Shown in pieces: positions 1 to 9,518 of a DNA stretch of 64,000 nt. The translations under genes were made by a program, and so were the position numbers. The stretch comes from Leifsonia williamsii (GTDB lineage: Bacteria; Actinomycetota; Actinomycetes; Actinomycetales; Microbacteriaceae). The DNA lies in the NCBI RefSeq assembly GCF_030433685.1, contig NZ_JAROCF010000001.1, positions 2,604,001 to 2,668,000 on the forward strand, written 5' to 3'. Each line of letters opens with the position of its first letter. The first letter of the stretch is position 1. The notes below the pieces were generated by a model that ran no database searches, was not told the DNA's origin, and was given only the letters and a program-made list of their open reading frames with translations.

Positions 1-411
1 ATCGTCAGCCTTCCACCCGGGGCGCGTGTCCTCGACGCGGTCGCCGCGGCGGGAGGGCTCACCGAGGGCGCCGATCCGGCTGGCGTGAACCTCGCCCGGC
101 CGGTGGTGGACGGGGAACAGCTCGTGGTGCCGAAGGTGGGGGAGGCGCCCGCTCCGGCTGCGGCGGGTGGCGGTGGTGGTGCCGGGGGCGCTTCGGCGGG
201 TTCGGCCGGTGGTGCTGGCGCCGTCGTCGACCTGAACACGGCGACGCTCGCAGACCTCGACGGCCTCCCGCGGATCGGCCCTGCCCTCGCCCAGCGCATC
301 CTCGACTGGCGCGAGGCGCACGGCCGCTTCGCCTCCGTCGACCAGCTCCGCGAGGTGACCGGCATCGGCGACAAGATCTTCGCCGACCTGAAGGATCGGG
401 TGCGCGTGTGA
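1..411 (+). CDS. comEA: ComEA family DNA-binding protein, 5'-truncated by the window edge
   Basis: Competence protein that binds incoming double-stranded DNA outside the membrane and passes it to the ComEC channel. The reading frame is open from base 1, so the start lies upstream of the window. The visible part begins inside an SLBB-like segment (LPPGARVLDAVAAAGG), then has a Gly/Ala linker at about 150-225 and a C-terminal helix-hairpin-helix pair: VDLNTATLADLDGLPRIG and the second hairpin VTGIGDKIFADL. The stop overlaps the GTG of comEC, so the two are translationally coupled. The domain order is that of the Bacillus ComEA family. Whether this organism is naturally competent cannot be told from these genes alone. 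Confidence 0.93.
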   Translation: MVSLPPGARVLDAVAAAGGLTEGADPAGVNLARPVVDGEQLVVPKVGEAPAPAAAGGGGGAGGASAGSAGGAGAVVDLNTATLADLDGLPRIGPALAQRILDWREAHGRFASVDQLREVTGIGDKIFADLKDRVRV

Positions 412-3407
412 GCGGCGACGGCCCCGACCTCCGGCTGGCAGCACCGGCGGCCGCGATGTGGCTGGCGGCGGGCCTCGGTGTCGGGATGCCGCTGGAGGGT
501 GCGAGCGGGCCGCTGTGGTGGGCGGCAGGCGGGTGCGCGCTGGTGTGCGCGGTGCTGGTGTGTCTGATGCTGCTCATGCAGAGGCGCGAAACGGCACGGC
601 ATGCTGCTGGGCGGCGGCGGCGGCTGCGTGCGGTTTCGTTCGCCGCGGTGGCGGCGCTCGGGGCGGGTCTGGGGTGCGCTGCGACCGCGGCGGCGACTCC
701 CGGCCGGACGTCGGCCGTCCTCGCCTCGGCGGCCCGGGCGCGAGAGGAGGTCACGGTCGACGTGCGGGTGGATACGTCGGCCCGCCGTGTGGCGTCCGGG
801 TTCGGAGGCGAAGCCCGCTGGCGCTGGCGGGGGACCGTGGTGCGGGTGGCCGTCGGTGGTGCCGAAGTCGCGGGCCTGGCGGTTCCGGTGACGGTGACAT
901 CAGAGGGTAGGGAGGCTCTGGGTGCGGCCGGCACTGCCGCTGGGCCACGCGACGATGCCCGCCGAGTCACGGCCTCCGTTGTCGCCCCCACCTCGAAGGA
1001 CGCCCTCGTAATCGGCTCCGTCCTCCACCTCCACGGCTTCCTGACCCCGGAGCCGCCCGGCGAGCCCACCTCCTTCCGCCTCCGCGCAGGCGACGGCGGC
1101 CACGTCGTCGACCCGCCCCCGTTCTGGCTGTCGTGGGCGAGCCCGGTGCGGCAGGCGTTCGCCGACGCCGCCGCGCGCACTCCGGGCGACGGCGGTGCCC
1201 TCCTCCCGGGCTTGGCGATCGGCGACGAGACAGCGGTCCCCGTGGCGCTCGACACCGCCATGAAGGAGAGCTCCCTCAGCCACCTCACCGCCGTCTCCGG
1301 CGCCAATTGCGCGCTCGTCACCGGGCTGGTGCTCCTCGGGGCGTCATCGCTCGGTCTCGGCCGCCGGACCCGGGTCGTGATCGCGGGCTGCGCTCTCGCG
1401 GCCTTCGTCGTGCTCGTGGGGCCCAGCCCGAGCGTGGTCCGGGCGGCCGCGATGGCGGTCGTCGTACTGCTCGCGCTGATCCGCGGACGACCGGTCGACG
1501 CGCTGCCGACGCTCGCCCTGGCGGTGATCGTGCTGCTGCTGCACGACCCGTGGCTGTCGCGCGACTACGGCTTCGCGCTGTCCGTGCTCGCGACGGCGGG
1601 CCTCCTGCTGTTCGCCGCGCCGCTCGCACGGGCATTGTCGCGGTGGATGCCGCGTCCCCTCGCCTTCGTCCTGGCGGTCCCGGCGGCTGCCCAGCTCGCG
1701 TGCCAGCCGGTCCTGCTCCTGCTGTCGCCGACGATCCCGCTCTACGGCGTCCTCGCGAACCTGCTCGCCGAACCGGCGGCTCCGATCGCCACGGCGCTGG
1801 GATGCGTCGCCTGCCTCCTGCTGCCGTGGGCGCCGGCACTCGGACAGGCCGCCGTCTGGCTGGCGTGGGCACCCGCCGGCTGGATCGCCGAGGTGGCCCG
1901 GGTCGCGAGCGCGCTGCCCGGGCACGCGCTGCCCTGGCCGGACGGGTCGCTCGGCGTCCTGCTCTGTGTGGGGCTCGCCTCCGCGCTCGTGCTGGTGTGT
2001 GTGCGGCACCAGCTTCCGCGCGCTGTGGGCGTGACTGCCGCGGCAGCGATCCTGTGTGCCGTTGTCGCGTACGCGGGCACGCTCGGGGGAGGAGCCATCG
2101 GCCGCGTCGTGGCGCGCCCCGGTGACTGGGCGGTCGCGGCGTGCGATGTGGGCCAGGGCGACGCGCTGCTGCTCCGTGACGGCGACGAGGTCGCGATGAT
2201 CGATGTCGGGCGAGAGCCGGAGCCCGCCACCGCCTGCCTCGACCGCCTCGGCATCGGCCGGCTCGCCCTCCTCGTCCTCACCCACTACGACGCGGACCAC
2301 GTCGGCGGCCTGGCCGGCGTCGTCGACCGGGCGAAACGTGTACTCGTCGGGCCGGCGGTTCGCGATGCCGACGAGGCGATCCTCTCCCGGCTCGACGCAG
2401 CAGGCGTCCCCGTCGAGCAGGGCACGGCCGGTATGAGCGGCGCCCTCGGATCGACAAGATGGCGACTCCTCTGGCCGCCGTCCGCCCCCGCACGTCCTGG
2501 CGAACCGGCGAGCGGCGGACCGACGGGCAACGAGGGCAGCATCGTCGTCGCCGCCGACGGTCATGGCCTCCGCACCCTCTTCCTGGGCGACCTCGACGAG
2601 CGCGCCCAGGACCGGCTTCTGGCGACCGGAGCGATCCAGCCGGTAGACGTCGTCAAAGTCGCGCACCACGGCTCCGCCGACCAGAGCCCGTCCTTCTACG
2701 CCGCCATCCACGCCCGGCTGGGCCTCGTCTCGGTGGGCGCCGACAACGGCTACGGCCATCCCACCCGCCGTGCCCTCCACATGCTCGCCGAGGCGGGCAC
2801 GGCGGTCGCCCGTACCGATCAGCAGGGCCTCCTGCTGGTGTCGCCGGGCGACGGAGGCCCTCGACTCTGGTCGGAGCGGCCGGCCGCGGTCTCGTCCCCG
2901 GCTGCAGCCTCGGCCCCGGCAGCGGTCCCGACGCCGGCTACAGTATCGACGCCGGCCGCTGAATTGATGCCGGCCGCTGTATCGACGCCGGCCCCCTGGC
3001 CGCAGTCTCGACCCCCGCGCAATCTCGACGCCGCGCACGCGGCCGCCCGTACCGCCCGTGCCGCCACTGACGGTGGCCCCCCGTATCCTGGATGCGGACG
3101 AGGAGGAACGTGGCGACCCGAAACACCGGCCGTGCCGGCGCGAGCCGAGGCGGCAGCAGCAGAGGCGGCGCAGCGCGCGCGGCGAGCGCGATCCCGCAGC
3201 TGCCCTGGAACCGCATTCGGGCGGCGCCCGTGGTCCTCGTCACCGGGCCGGAGGGCTTCCTCGCCGACCGGGCCACGCGGATGCTACGCGACCAGCTCAA
3301 GGCCGCCGATCCGAGTCTCGAGATCAGCGACCTCTCCGCCGCCGACTACGCGCCGGGGGAGCTGCTCACGCTCGCGAGCCCCTCCCTGTTCGGGGAGCCA
3401 CGGCTGA
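408..3407 (+). CDS. comEC: ComEC/Rec2 family DNA internalisation protein with an anomalous C-terminal tail
   Basis: Polytopic membrane protein thought to carry single-stranded DNA into the cell. N-terminal hydrophobic helices lead into the central competence domain (TAVSGANCALVTG, near residue 300) with many membrane segments. A metallo-beta-lactamase-like domain follows; its metal motif HYDADHVGG starts near residue 626 and a later HHGSADQS is also present. The GTG start overlaps the comEA stop. Recognisable ComEC sequence ends near base 2880. After that come Ala/Pro repeats and then about 300 bases that overlap holA in another frame, giving 999 residues where about 750-850 is usual. The last 100 or so residues are Arg/Ser-rich and look like out-of-frame holA. 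The true functional end is therefore uncertain. Confidence 0.88.
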   Translation: MSGDGPDLRLAAPAAAMWLAAGLGVGMPLEGASGPLWWAAGGCALVCAVLVCLMLLMQRRETARHAAGRRRRLRAVSFAAVAALGAGLGCAATAAATPGRTSAVLASAARAREEVTVDVRVDTSARRVASGFGGEARWRWRGTVVRVAVGGAEVAGLAVPVTVTSEGREALGAAGTAAGPRDDARRVTASVVAPTSKDALVIGSVLHLHGFLTPEPPGEPTSFRLRAGDGGHVVDPPPFWLSWASPVRQAFADAAARTPGDGGALLPGLAIGDETAVPVALDTAMKESSLSHLTAVSGANCALVTGLVLLGASSLGLGRRTRVVIAGCALAAFVVLVGPSPSVVRAAAMAVVVLLALIRGRPVDALPTLALAVIVLLLHDPWLSRDYGFALSVLATAGLLLFAAPLARALSRWMPRPLAFVLAVPAAAQLACQPVLLLLSPTIPLYGVLANLLAEPAAPIATALGCVACLLLPWAPALGQAAVWLAWAPAGWIAEVARVASALPGHALPWPDGSLGVLLCVGLASALVLVCVRHQLPRAVGVTAAAAILCAVVAYAGTLGGGAIGRVVARPGDWAVAACDVGQGDALLLRDGDEVAMIDVGREPEPATACLDRLGIGRLALLVLTHYDADHVGGLAGVVDRAKRVLVGPAVRDADEAILSRLDAAGVPVEQGTAGMSGALGSTRWRLLWPPSAPARPGEPASGGPTGNEGSIVVAADGHGLRTLFLGDLDERAQDRLLATGAIQPVDVVKVAHHGSADQSPSFYAAIHARLGLVSVGADNGYGHPTRRALHMLAEAGTAVARTDQQGLLLVSPGDGGPRLWSERPAAVSSPAAASAPAAVPTPATVSTPAAELMPAAVSTPAPWPQSRPPRNLDAAHAAARTARAATDGGPPYPGCGRGGTWRPETPAVPARAEAAAAEAAQRARRARSRSCPGTAFGRRPWSSSPGRRASSPTGPRGCYATSSRPPIRVSRSATSPPPTTRRGSCSRSRAPPCSGSHG
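2931..2993 (+). repeat. 18-bp tandem repeat in the comEC tail
   Basis: Three full units start at 2931, 2949 and 2967 and a partial fourth at 2985. The unit is close to ACGCCGGCCGCTGTATCG. It encodes a six-residue repeat (TPATVS, TPAAEL, MPAAVS, TPAPWP). It sits immediately before the stretch where comEC overlaps holA, so repeat expansion may have displaced the original stop codon. Confidence 0.8.
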
Positions 3408-4171
3408 TCAGGGTGGAGGCGGTCGAGAAGTGCGGAGACGCGTTCCTCGCCGAGATGCTCGACTACATCACCGCTCCCGCGGAGGGGACAACGGTGGTGC
3501 TGCGGCACGCCGGCGGCGTGCGTGGCAAGAAGCTGCTCGACGCCATCCGCTCCGGCACGGGCGACGGCGTCGAGGTGGTCTGCTCCGAGCTCAAGAAGGA
3601 CTCCGAGAAGTACGAATTCGCGCAGGCGGAGTTCGCCGCGGCCGGGCGCAAGATCACCCCGGGCGCGCTGCGGGCGATCACCTCCGCGTTCGCGGACGAT
3701 CTCGCCGAGCTTGCCTCCGCCTGCCAGCAGCTGCTGTCCGACTCGGCCGAGCAGATCACCGAGGCCACCGTCGACAAGTATTACGGCGGGCGCGTGGAGA
3801 CCAACGCGTTCCAGGTCGCCGACGCGGCGATCGCGGGGCGGCACGGGGAGGCGCTGGTCACGCTGCGCCACGCGCTGGCGTCGGGTGCGGATCCCGTCCC
3901 GATGGTGGCGGCGTTCGCGAGCAAGATCCGAACCATGGCGAAGCTGTCGGGGGCGCGTGGAGGCTCCGGTCAGCTCGCGCAGCAGTTCGGCCTCGCCCCC
4001 TGGCAGGTCGACCGCGCCCGGCGCGATCTGCAGGGCTGGACCGAGGACGGCCTCGGTCGCTGCATCGAGGTGCTCGCCGAGACGGACGCCAACGTGAAGG
4101 GCGGCGGCCGCGACCCGGTGTTCGCCCTGGAACGGATGGTCCGCATCATCAGCTCGCGCGGACGCGAGTAG
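3110..4171 (+). CDS. holA: DNA polymerase III subunit delta
   Basis: Clamp-loader delta subunit, which opens the beta sliding clamp during replication. The protein has the expected AAA+-like N-terminal domain without a working P-loop (VVLVTGPEGFLADRA), the conserved central region and a C-terminal collar domain, and its length (353 residues) fits HolA. An upstream ATG at 3092 is in frame. I prefer GTG 3110 because AGGAGG lies at 3101-3106 and a possible -10 box TATCCT lies at 3084-3089, although the 3-base Shine-Dalgarno spacing is short. The gene overlaps the anomalous 3' end of comEC. The comEA-comEC-holA-rpsT order is common in Gram-positive bacteria. Confidence 0.92.
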   Translation: MATRNTGRAGASRGGSSRGGAARAASAIPQLPWNRIRAAPVVLVTGPEGFLADRATRMLRDQLKAADPSLEISDLSAADYAPGELLTLASPSLFGEPRLIRVEAVEKCGDAFLAEMLDYITAPAEGTTVVLRHAGGVRGKKLLDAIRSGTGDGVEVVCSELKKDSEKYEFAQAEFAAAGRKITPGALRAITSAFADDLAELASACQQLLSDSAEQITEATVDKYYGGRVETNAFQVADAAIAGRHGEALVTLRHALASGADPVPMVAAFASKIRTMAKLSGARGGSGQLAQQFGLAPWQVDRARRDLQGWTEDGLGRCIEVLAETDANVKGGGRDPVFALERMVRIISSRGRE

Positions 4172-4200
4172 CGGGCCCTCGCAGAAACGAGTACCCGGGC

Positions 4201-4240
4201 AAACGAAAACCCCCGCTCCGGACGGATCCGGGAGCGGGGG
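4201..4240 (-). terminator. Rho-independent terminator of rpsT
   Basis: Perfect 10-bp stem CCCCCGCTCC (4210-4219) and GGAGCGGGGG (4231-4240) with an 11-base loop. Read on the minus strand it is followed by TTTTCGTTT, the T-rich tract of an intrinsic terminator. It may also slow plus-strand transcription coming from holA. Confidence 0.88.
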
Positions 4241-4276
4241 CTCGGTATGCGGGTCAGCACCCGCGCTGATCGACGA

Positions 4277-4537
4277 TCAGAGCGCGGCGACCTGCTTGGC
4301 GATGGCCGACTTGCGGTTCGCCGCCTGGTTCTTGTGGATGACGCCCTTGCTGACGGCCTTGTCGAGGCGCTTGGAAGCGAGGCTGAGGGCGGCGACCGCC
4401 TTGTCCTTGTCGCCGGCGGCGACGGCCTCGCGGGTGGCGCGGACGGCGGTCTTGAGCTGGCTCTTGACCGCCTTGTTGCGCTCCTGCGCCTTCTTGTTGG
4501 TGCGGTTGCGCTTGATCTGCGACTTGATGTTTGCCAC
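4277..4537 (-). CDS. rpsT: 30S ribosomal protein S20
   Basis: Primary 16S rRNA-binding protein of the small subunit. It has 86 residues, is rich in Lys, Arg and Ala, and shows the family pattern at the N-terminus ([20 protein letters not shown]) and the conserved [15 protein letters not shown] near the end. Translation starts at GTG 4537. The gene is monocistronic, with its own promoter about 100 bases upstream and a strong terminator. In enteric bacteria S20 represses its own translation; the roughly 97-base leader leaves room for such control, but I see no defined element. Confidence 0.98.
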   Translation of the reverse strand: MANIKSQIKRNRTNKKAQERNKAVKSQLKTAVRATREAVAAGDKDKAVAALSLASKRLDKAVSKGVIHKNQAANRKSAIAKQVAAL

Positions 4538-4640
4538 GGATGGTTACTTTCGTTCGAAGTGAGTATCGGAGGTGCCGCTCAGCGGGAGAGGGCCGCCGGT
4601 GCGGCGTCGTGCGGGACACCCACACGCAAGCCAACAAACA

Positions 4641-4670
4641 ACTTTAGCAGCGGCCCGGCCTCCCGACCAA
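4641..4670 (-). promoter_or_regulatory. Putative housekeeping promoter of rpsT
   Basis: On the minus strand there is a -35 box TTGGTC (4665-4670) and a -10 box TAAAGT (4641-4646) with an 18-base spacer. Predicted transcription starts near 4634, giving a leader of about 97 bases before the GTG start. Confidence 0.6.
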
Positions 4671-4691
4671 AACGCGGGCCGAAGCGCTGCG

Positions 4692-5582
4692 TCAGTCGGC
4701 CGTCACGGCCTCCGGCGCGTACGACCCGCTGGTGAGCTCGTCGAGCAGCGTGGGCCCGTTCGGCTCCCAGCCGAGGTCGATCCGCGCCTTCGCGCCGCGG
4801 GCCTGCTGGTCGAGCAGCAGCGCCTCGGCGAGGCCGGCGCCGAGCCGCTCCTCCGTCTCCGCCACGGGCTCCGCCTCCACGCCGCCGACGATCCGCGCAG
4901 CGGTGGCCGCCGCCTCGCCGAGCTGGCGCACGGTGGGGTTGGCACCGCTTGCGCCGATGTAGGTCGCGCCGGCGTCGCCCTGCTCGAGAGCGAGCACGTA
5001 CAGCGCTGCGAGGTCGTCGACGTGCACGGTCGCCCAGTGTTGCGAGCCGTCGCCGATGAGGCGCAGCGCGGGGGCGACGCCCTCGCCGCGGGGCGCGTCG
5101 ACGATGACGTTCGGCAGGCCCTTGCCGTGGCCGTAGACGATCGAGGGCACGACGACCATGCCGCGCACGCCCTCCGCGCCCAGCACGCGCGCCTCGTTCG
5201 CGCCCCGCCAGGCGGTGATCGCGGGAGGCGCGGCGGGGGAGTCCTCGGTGATGTCGCTGCTGCTTCCGTACGTCCAGATGCCGCCGGTTTGCACGAACGG
5301 CTTGTCGCTGCCCTCCAGCCCGCGCAGCACGGCGTCGATCAGCACCGGGTCGACGTCCTGGGCCGAGGCCAGGTGGATGACGCCATCGCTGTCGAGCGCC
5401 GCGCGGGCGACGAGGTCTGCATCCGTCGCGTCGCCGATCAGGGCGACCGCGCCGGCGGCCTCCACGATCGCGGCCTTCTCCGCGTCGCGAACGAGCGCGG
5501 TCACGCGGTGCCCCTCCTCGATGAGGCGGGGGAGGACGGAGGTGCCGATGAAGCCGGTCGCGCCGGTCAGAAGGATGCTCAT
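4692..5582 (-). CDS. NAD(P)-binding epimerase/dehydratase-like protein (extended SDR family)
   Basis: The N-terminal glycine motif TGATGFIG directly after the first beta strand marks a Rossmann fold. The later GGIWTYGSSSD region and VYGHGKG fit the extended SDR/NmrA-like epimerase families, which act on nucleotide sugars or other carbonyl substrates; the substrate cannot be told. The protein has 296 residues from ATG 5582. A TTG 12 bases further upstream is also in frame, but ATG is preferred because the family begins right at the nucleotide-binding strand. The gene is divergent from the amidohydrolase at 5699 and ends just upstream of the rpsT promoter. Confidence 0.85.
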   Translation of the reverse strand: MSILLTGATGFIGTSVLPRLIEEGHRVTALVRDAEKAAIVEAAGAVALIGDATDADLVARAALDSDGVIHLASAQDVDPVLIDAVLRGLEGSDKPFVQTGGIWTYGSSSDITEDSPAAPPAITAWRGANEARVLGAEGVRGMVVVPSIVYGHGKGLPNVIVDAPRGEGVAPALRLIGDGSQHWATVHVDDLAALYVLALEQGDAGATYIGASGANPTVRQLGEAAATAARIVGGVEAEPVAETEERLGAGLAEALLLDQQARGAKARIDLGWEPNGPTLLDELTSGSYAPEAVTAD

Positions 5583-5685
5583 ACGAGAGGTCAACGCGCG
5601 ATAGACGGCTGCATTCCACAGAACGCATGCGTCGGTGACTTCTCCACGGATTCGCGGGCGCCCGGGCCCCGCGGTGCCGCGAGCG

Positions 5686-5691
5686 TAGGCT
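5686..5691 (+). promoter_or_regulatory. -10 box of a leaderless promoter (amidohydrolase)
   Basis: TAGGCT followed by seven bases and then the ATG at 5699. This spacing puts the transcription start at the A of the start codon. No Shine-Dalgarno sequence is present. Confidence 0.65.
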
Positions 5692-5698
5692 CGAAGCC

Positions 5699-6919
5699 AT
5701 GACCGGATCCACCATCGCCATCGTCAACGCCTACGTCGTCCCCGTCTCCGCCGAGCCCATCGAAGGCGGAACCGTCCTGATCGAGGAGGGCCGCATCGCC
5801 GCCGTCGGGCCGGCCGACGCGATCACCGTCCCCGACGACGCCCAGACGGTGGACGCCGCCGGCAAGTGGGTGCTGCCCGGCTTCGTGGAGGCGCACGGTC
5901 ACGTCGGCATCCACGAGGAGGCCAACGGCCCCGCCGGCGACGACACGAACGAGATGACGACGCCCAACACGGCCGCGGTGCGCGCGCTCGACGCCATCAA
6001 CATCGACGACGAGGGCTTCCGCGACGCCCTCTCCGGCGGTGTCACGTCGGTCGTGGTCAAGCCGGGCTCCGGCAACCCGATCGGCGGCCAGACCGTCGCC
6101 ATCAAGAGCTGGGGCGGCCGCACGATCGACGAGCAGATCATCCGGGAGGCCGTGAGCGTCAAGTCGGCGCTCGGCGAGAACCCGAAGCGGGTCTACGGCG
6201 GCAAGAACCAGACGCCGAGCACCCGGCTGGGCATCGCGATGATCATCCGCGAGGCGTTCGTGGAGGCGCAGAACTATCGTGCGGCGCGTGCGGAGGCGGA
6301 GCGCGACGGCAAGGCCTTCGCCCGCGACCTCACGAAGGAGACCCTCGCCCGCGTCCTCGACGGCGAGCTGTACTGGGACCAGCACACGCACCGCCACGAC
6401 GACATCGCGACCGCGATCCGGCTCGCCGACGAGTTCGGCTACAAGCTGGTCGTCAACCACGGCACGGAGGCGCACAAGATCGCCGACGTGCTGGCCGAGC
6501 GCGACATCCCGGTGATCTTCGGCCCGATGTTCACCTCGCGGTCGAAGGTCGAGCTCCGCGACCGCGCCATCGCGAACCTCGCCGCCATCGCCGCGGCCGG
6601 GGTCCGGGTCGCGATCACCACCGACCACCCGGTCGTGCCGATCAACTTCCTCGTCCACCAGGCGTCGCTCGCCGTGAAGGAGGGGCTGCCCCGGCAGACC
6701 GCGCTGGAGGCCCTGACGGTCAACCCGGCGTCGTTCCTCGGCCTCGACGACCGCGTCGGCTCGCTGACCGCGGGCCTCGACGCCGACGTCGTGATCTGGT
6801 CGGGCGACCCGCTCGACGTGAACGCGCGCGCGGAGCGCGTCTTCATCGGCGGCGCCGAGGTCTACCGCTGGGAGGACGGCGCCGGCCACGTGGTCGAGCG
6901 GTCCGAGCGCTTCGCCTGA
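5699..6919 (+). CDS. Imidazolonepropionase-like amidohydrolase
   Basis: Metal-dependent hydrolase of the amidohydrolase superfamily (406 residues). The metal ligands expected for the family are visible: HGHVG after strand 1, a histidine in the DQHTHRHDD segment, another in VVNHGTEAH, and the catalytic aspartate in TTDHP. An N-terminal beta-sandwich strand ([10 protein letters not shown]) and a C-terminal [12 protein letters not shown] complete the fold. The superfamily covers many cyclic amides and N-acyl substrates, so the substrate is unknown. No histidine-utilisation genes are nearby, which argues against a true HutI. The mRNA is predicted to be leaderless. Confidence 0.85.
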   Translation: MTGSTIAIVNAYVVPVSAEPIEGGTVLIEEGRIAAVGPADAITVPDDAQTVDAAGKWVLPGFVEAHGHVGIHEEANGPAGDDTNEMTTPNTAAVRALDAINIDDEGFRDALSGGVTSVVVKPGSGNPIGGQTVAIKSWGGRTIDEQIIREAVSVKSALGENPKRVYGGKNQTPSTRLGIAMIIREAFVEAQNYRAARAEAERDGKAFARDLTKETLARVLDGELYWDQHTHRHDDIATAIRLADEFGYKLVVNHGTEAHKIADVLAERDIPVIFGPMFTSRSKVELRDRAIANLAAIAAAGVRVAITTDHPVVPINFLVHQASLAVKEGLPRQTALEALTVNPASFLGLDDRVGSLTAGLDADVVIWSGDPLDVNARAERVFIGGAEVYRWEDGAGHVVERSERFA

Positions 6920-6989
6920 CGCGGCGCACCGAGACGACGACCCGGGCGGCGGGGCGGCGCAGGTGGCGTCGCCTCGCGCCCCGTCATGG

Positions 6990-6995
6990 GAGAAT
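6990..6995 (+). promoter_or_regulatory. Candidate -10 box upstream of lepA
   Basis: GAGAAT followed by nine bases and then the ATG at 7005. The same hexamer precedes the starts at 8871 and 34912, so GANNNT may be an accepted variant of TANNNT in this organism. Confidence 0.4.
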
Positions 6996-7004
6996 GGCCG
7001 CACG

Positions 7005-8855
7005 ATGTCACCACGAGCTCTGAAGGCCCTCGAGCCGGCCGCCACCGACCCGGCCTCCATCCGCAACTTCTGCATCATCGCCCACATCGACCACGGCAAG
7101 TCGACGCTGGCCGACCGGATGCTGCAGATCACCGGCGTCGTCGCCGAGCGTGACATGCGCGCGCAGTACCTCGACCGCATGGACATCGAGCGCGAGCGCG
7201 GCATCACCATCAAGAGCCAGGCCGTGCGGATGCCGTGGGAGGTCGACGGGCAGACCTTCGCGCTCAACATGATCGACACGCCAGGGCACGTCGACTTCAC
7301 GTACGAGGTGTCCCGGTCGCTCGCCGCGTGCGAGGGCGCCATCCTGCTGGTCGACGCCGCGCAGGGCATCGAGGCGCAGACGCTCGCGAACCTCTACCTC
7401 GCGCTCGAGAACGACCTCACCATCGTCCCCGTCCTCAACAAGATCGACCTCCCGGCCGCCGACCCCGAGAAGTACGCGGCCGAGCTGGCGAGCCTGATCG
7501 GCGGCAAGCCGGAGGACGTGCTCCGCGTCTCCGGCAAGACCGGCATGGGCGTGGAGGCGCTGCTCGACCGCGTCGTGCAGGAGATCCCGGCGCCCGTCGG
7601 CGTCGCCGACGCGCCCGCCCGCGCCATGATCTTCGACTCGGTCTACGACAGCTACCGCGGCGTGGTGACCTACGTCCGCATGGTCGACGGCAAGCTCCAG
7701 CCGCGCGAGCGCATCCAGATGATGTCGACGAAGGCGACCCACGAGATCCTCGAGATCGGCGTCTCGTCGCCGGAGCCGACCCCGTCCAAGGGCCTCGGCG
7801 TCGGCGAGGTCGGCTACCTGATCACCGGTGTGAAGGACGTCCGCCAGTCCAAGGTCGGCGACACCATCACGACCGCGTCCAAGCCCGCGACGGAGGCGCT
7901 GCCCGGTTACACCGAGCCGAAGCCGATGGTCTTCTCGGGCCTGTACCCGATCGACGGCAGCGACTATCCGGAGCTGCGCGAGGCGCTCGACAAGCTCAAG
8001 CTCTCCGATGCGGCGCTCGTGTACGAGCCGGAGACCTCGGTCGCGCTCGGCTTCGGCTTCCGGTGCGGGTTCCTCGGCCTCCTGCACCTCGAGATCATCA
8101 CCGAGCGGCTCTCCCGCGAGTTCGGCCTCGACCTGATCACCACCGCGCCGAGCGTGATCTACGAGGTGACCACCGAGGACAAGAAGACGGTCACCGTCAC
8201 GAACCCGAGCGAGTTCCCCGGCGGCAAGATCGACAGGGTGGAGGAGCCGATCGTCAAGGCGGCCATCCTGGCGCCCAAGGATTACGTCGGCGTCATCATG
8301 GAGCTCTGCCAGAGCCGCCGCGGCACCCTCCTCGGCATGGAGTACCTCGGCGAGGACCGCGTCGAGATCCGCTACACGATGCCGCTCGGCGAGATCGTGT
8401 TCGACTTCTTCGACCAGCTGAAGAGCCGCACCGCCGGGTACGCCTCGCTCGACTACGAGCCCGCCGGCGAGCAGGAGGCCGACCTCGTCAAGGTCGACAT
8501 CCTCCTCCAGGGCGAGACGGTCGACGCGTTCAGCGCGATCGTGCACCGCGAGAAGGCCTACGCCTACGGCACGATGATGGCCGGGCGGCTGCGCGAGCTG
8601 ATCCCGCGGCAGCAGTTCGAGGTCCCCATCCAGGCCGCCATCGGCGCCCGCATCATCGCCCGCGAGAACATCCGCGCGATGCGCAAGGACGTCCTCGCCA
8701 AGTGTTACGGCGGTGACATCACCCGCAAGCGCAAGCTGCTCGAGAAGCAGAAGGAGGGCAAGAAGCGCATGAAGATGGTCGGCCGCGTCGAGGTCCCCCA
8801 GGAGGCGTTCATCGCCGCGCTGTCGGGCGACACCGAGAAGAAGGACAAGAAGTAG
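7005..8855 (+). CDS. lepA: Elongation factor 4 (LepA), ribosome back-translocating GTPase
   Basis: Translational GTPase that acts on stalled ribosomes. From ATG 7005 the protein has 616 residues. The G domain shows AHIDHGKST (G1, about residues 26-34), the ERGITIK switch, DTPGHVDF (G3) and NKIDLP (G4). It continues into domains II, III and V and the LepA-specific C-terminal domain, recognised by [20 protein letters not shown]. An in-frame ATG at 6963 lies before the predicted promoter and is rejected. The DUF1990 and hemW genes follow directly. Confidence 0.98.
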   Translation: MSPRALKALEPAATDPASIRNFCIIAHIDHGKSTLADRMLQITGVVAERDMRAQYLDRMDIERERGITIKSQAVRMPWEVDGQTFALNMIDTPGHVDFTYEVSRSLAACEGAILLVDAAQGIEAQTLANLYLALENDLTIVPVLNKIDLPAADPEKYAAELASLIGGKPEDVLRVSGKTGMGVEALLDRVVQEIPAPVGVADAPARAMIFDSVYDSYRGVVTYVRMVDGKLQPRERIQMMSTKATHEILEIGVSSPEPTPSKGLGVGEVGYLITGVKDVRQSKVGDTITTASKPATEALPGYTEPKPMVFSGLYPIDGSDYPELREALDKLKLSDAALVYEPETSVALGFGFRCGFLGLLHLEIITERLSREFGLDLITTAPSVIYEVTTEDKKTVTVTNPSEFPGGKIDRVEEPIVKAAILAPKDYVGVIMELCQSRRGTLLGMEYLGEDRVEIRYTMPLGEIVFDFFDQLKSRTAGYASLDYEPAGEQEADLVKVDILLQGETVDAFSAIVHREKAYAYGTMMAGRLRELIPRQQFEVPIQAAIGARIIARENIRAMRKDVLAKCYGGDITRKRKLLEKQKEGKKRMKMVGRVEVPQEAFIAALSGDTEKKDKK

Positions 8856-8858
8856 GGC

Positions 8859-8864
8859 GAGAAT
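8859..8864 (+). promoter_or_regulatory. Candidate -10 box of a leaderless promoter (DUF1990 gene)
   Basis: GAGAAT, then six bases, then ATG 8871. No Shine-Dalgarno sequence precedes the start, which supports leaderless translation. Confidence 0.45.
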
Positions 8865-8870
8865 AGACCC

Positions 8871-9518
8871 ATGCGCCGCTCCTCCTTCACCGACCAGCCC
8901 GTCACGTACGGCGCCGTCGGCGGCACCCAGGCCGCGGACCTGCTCTACTACCCGCCGAAGGGCTACCGGCCGCTCGAACGCAGTGTGCGCCTCGGGTCGG
9001 GCGAGGAGCGGTTCGAGACAGCGGCGTCGGCGCTCCTGGCGTGGGGCGTGCAGCGCGGCAGCGGCATCCTCGTGACGAATGTCGAGGAGGGCACCGGCGT
9101 CCAGTACGAGGGCATCGAGTACAACGCCGACGGGTCGCCGCGCGGCATGCGCGAGCACCGCGTCGAGGAGCACGTCTTCGCCGACGACGGCACGCCCTTC
9201 ATCCGCAACGGGATGACCGCGCTGCTGAAGATCCCGTTCGGGCCGTTCAAGGTCGGTGCTCCGGTCCGCGTCGTCTACGTCATCGACGAGCCGGAGCGGA
9301 AGGGCTTCGCCTACGGCACCCTGCACGGCCACCCCGAGAGCGGCGAGGAGGCGTTCCTCGTCGAGCTGCGTTCCGACGGCACGGTCTGGTTCGTCCTGCG
9401 TGCCTTCTCGCGCCCGTCCAACGCGTTCTACCGGCTCGTGGCGCCGATCCTCTCGCTCGTGCAGCGCAGCTACACCAAGAAGTACCTCCGGTCGCTGCTG
9501 CCGGCGCGCTCCGTCTGA
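8871..9518 (+). CDS. DUF1990 domain-containing protein
   Basis: 215 residues spanning the DUF1990 family pattern: an N-terminal VTYGAVGGT, then GYRPLERSVRLGSGEERFE, and a C-terminal AFSRPSNAFYRLVAPILSLVQR. The biochemical function is unknown; members have been compared with lipid-binding START-like folds, which I cannot test here. The stop codon overlaps the hemW start (TGATG), so the two are translationally coupled. That coupling is the only functional clue. Confidence 0.85.
   Translation: MRRSSFTDQPVTYGAVGGTQAADLLYYPPKGYRPLERSVRLGSGEERFETAASALLAWGVQRGSGILVTNVEEGTGVQYEGIEYNADGSPRGMREHRVEEHVFADDGTPFIRNGMTALLKIPFGPFKVGAPVRVVYVIDEPERKGFAYGTLHGHPESGEEAFLVELRSDGTVWFVLRAFSRPSNAFYRLVAPILSLVQRSYTKKYLRSLLPARSV

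Noticed and set aside
1344..3038. Long minus-strand open frame opposite comEC
   Set aside because: Arg/Gly-rich, no family motif, and fully opposite a well-supported gene; a product of high GC content.
7008..9332. 774-residue minus-strand open frame opposite lepA and the DUF1990 gene
   Set aside because: Repetitive Arg/Val/Asp/Leu wording typical of antisense reading of GC-rich genes; no start signals.
9041..9517. Longer N-terminus for HemW
   Set aside because: The extension lies within the DUF1990 gene in another frame; ATG 9518 fits the family.
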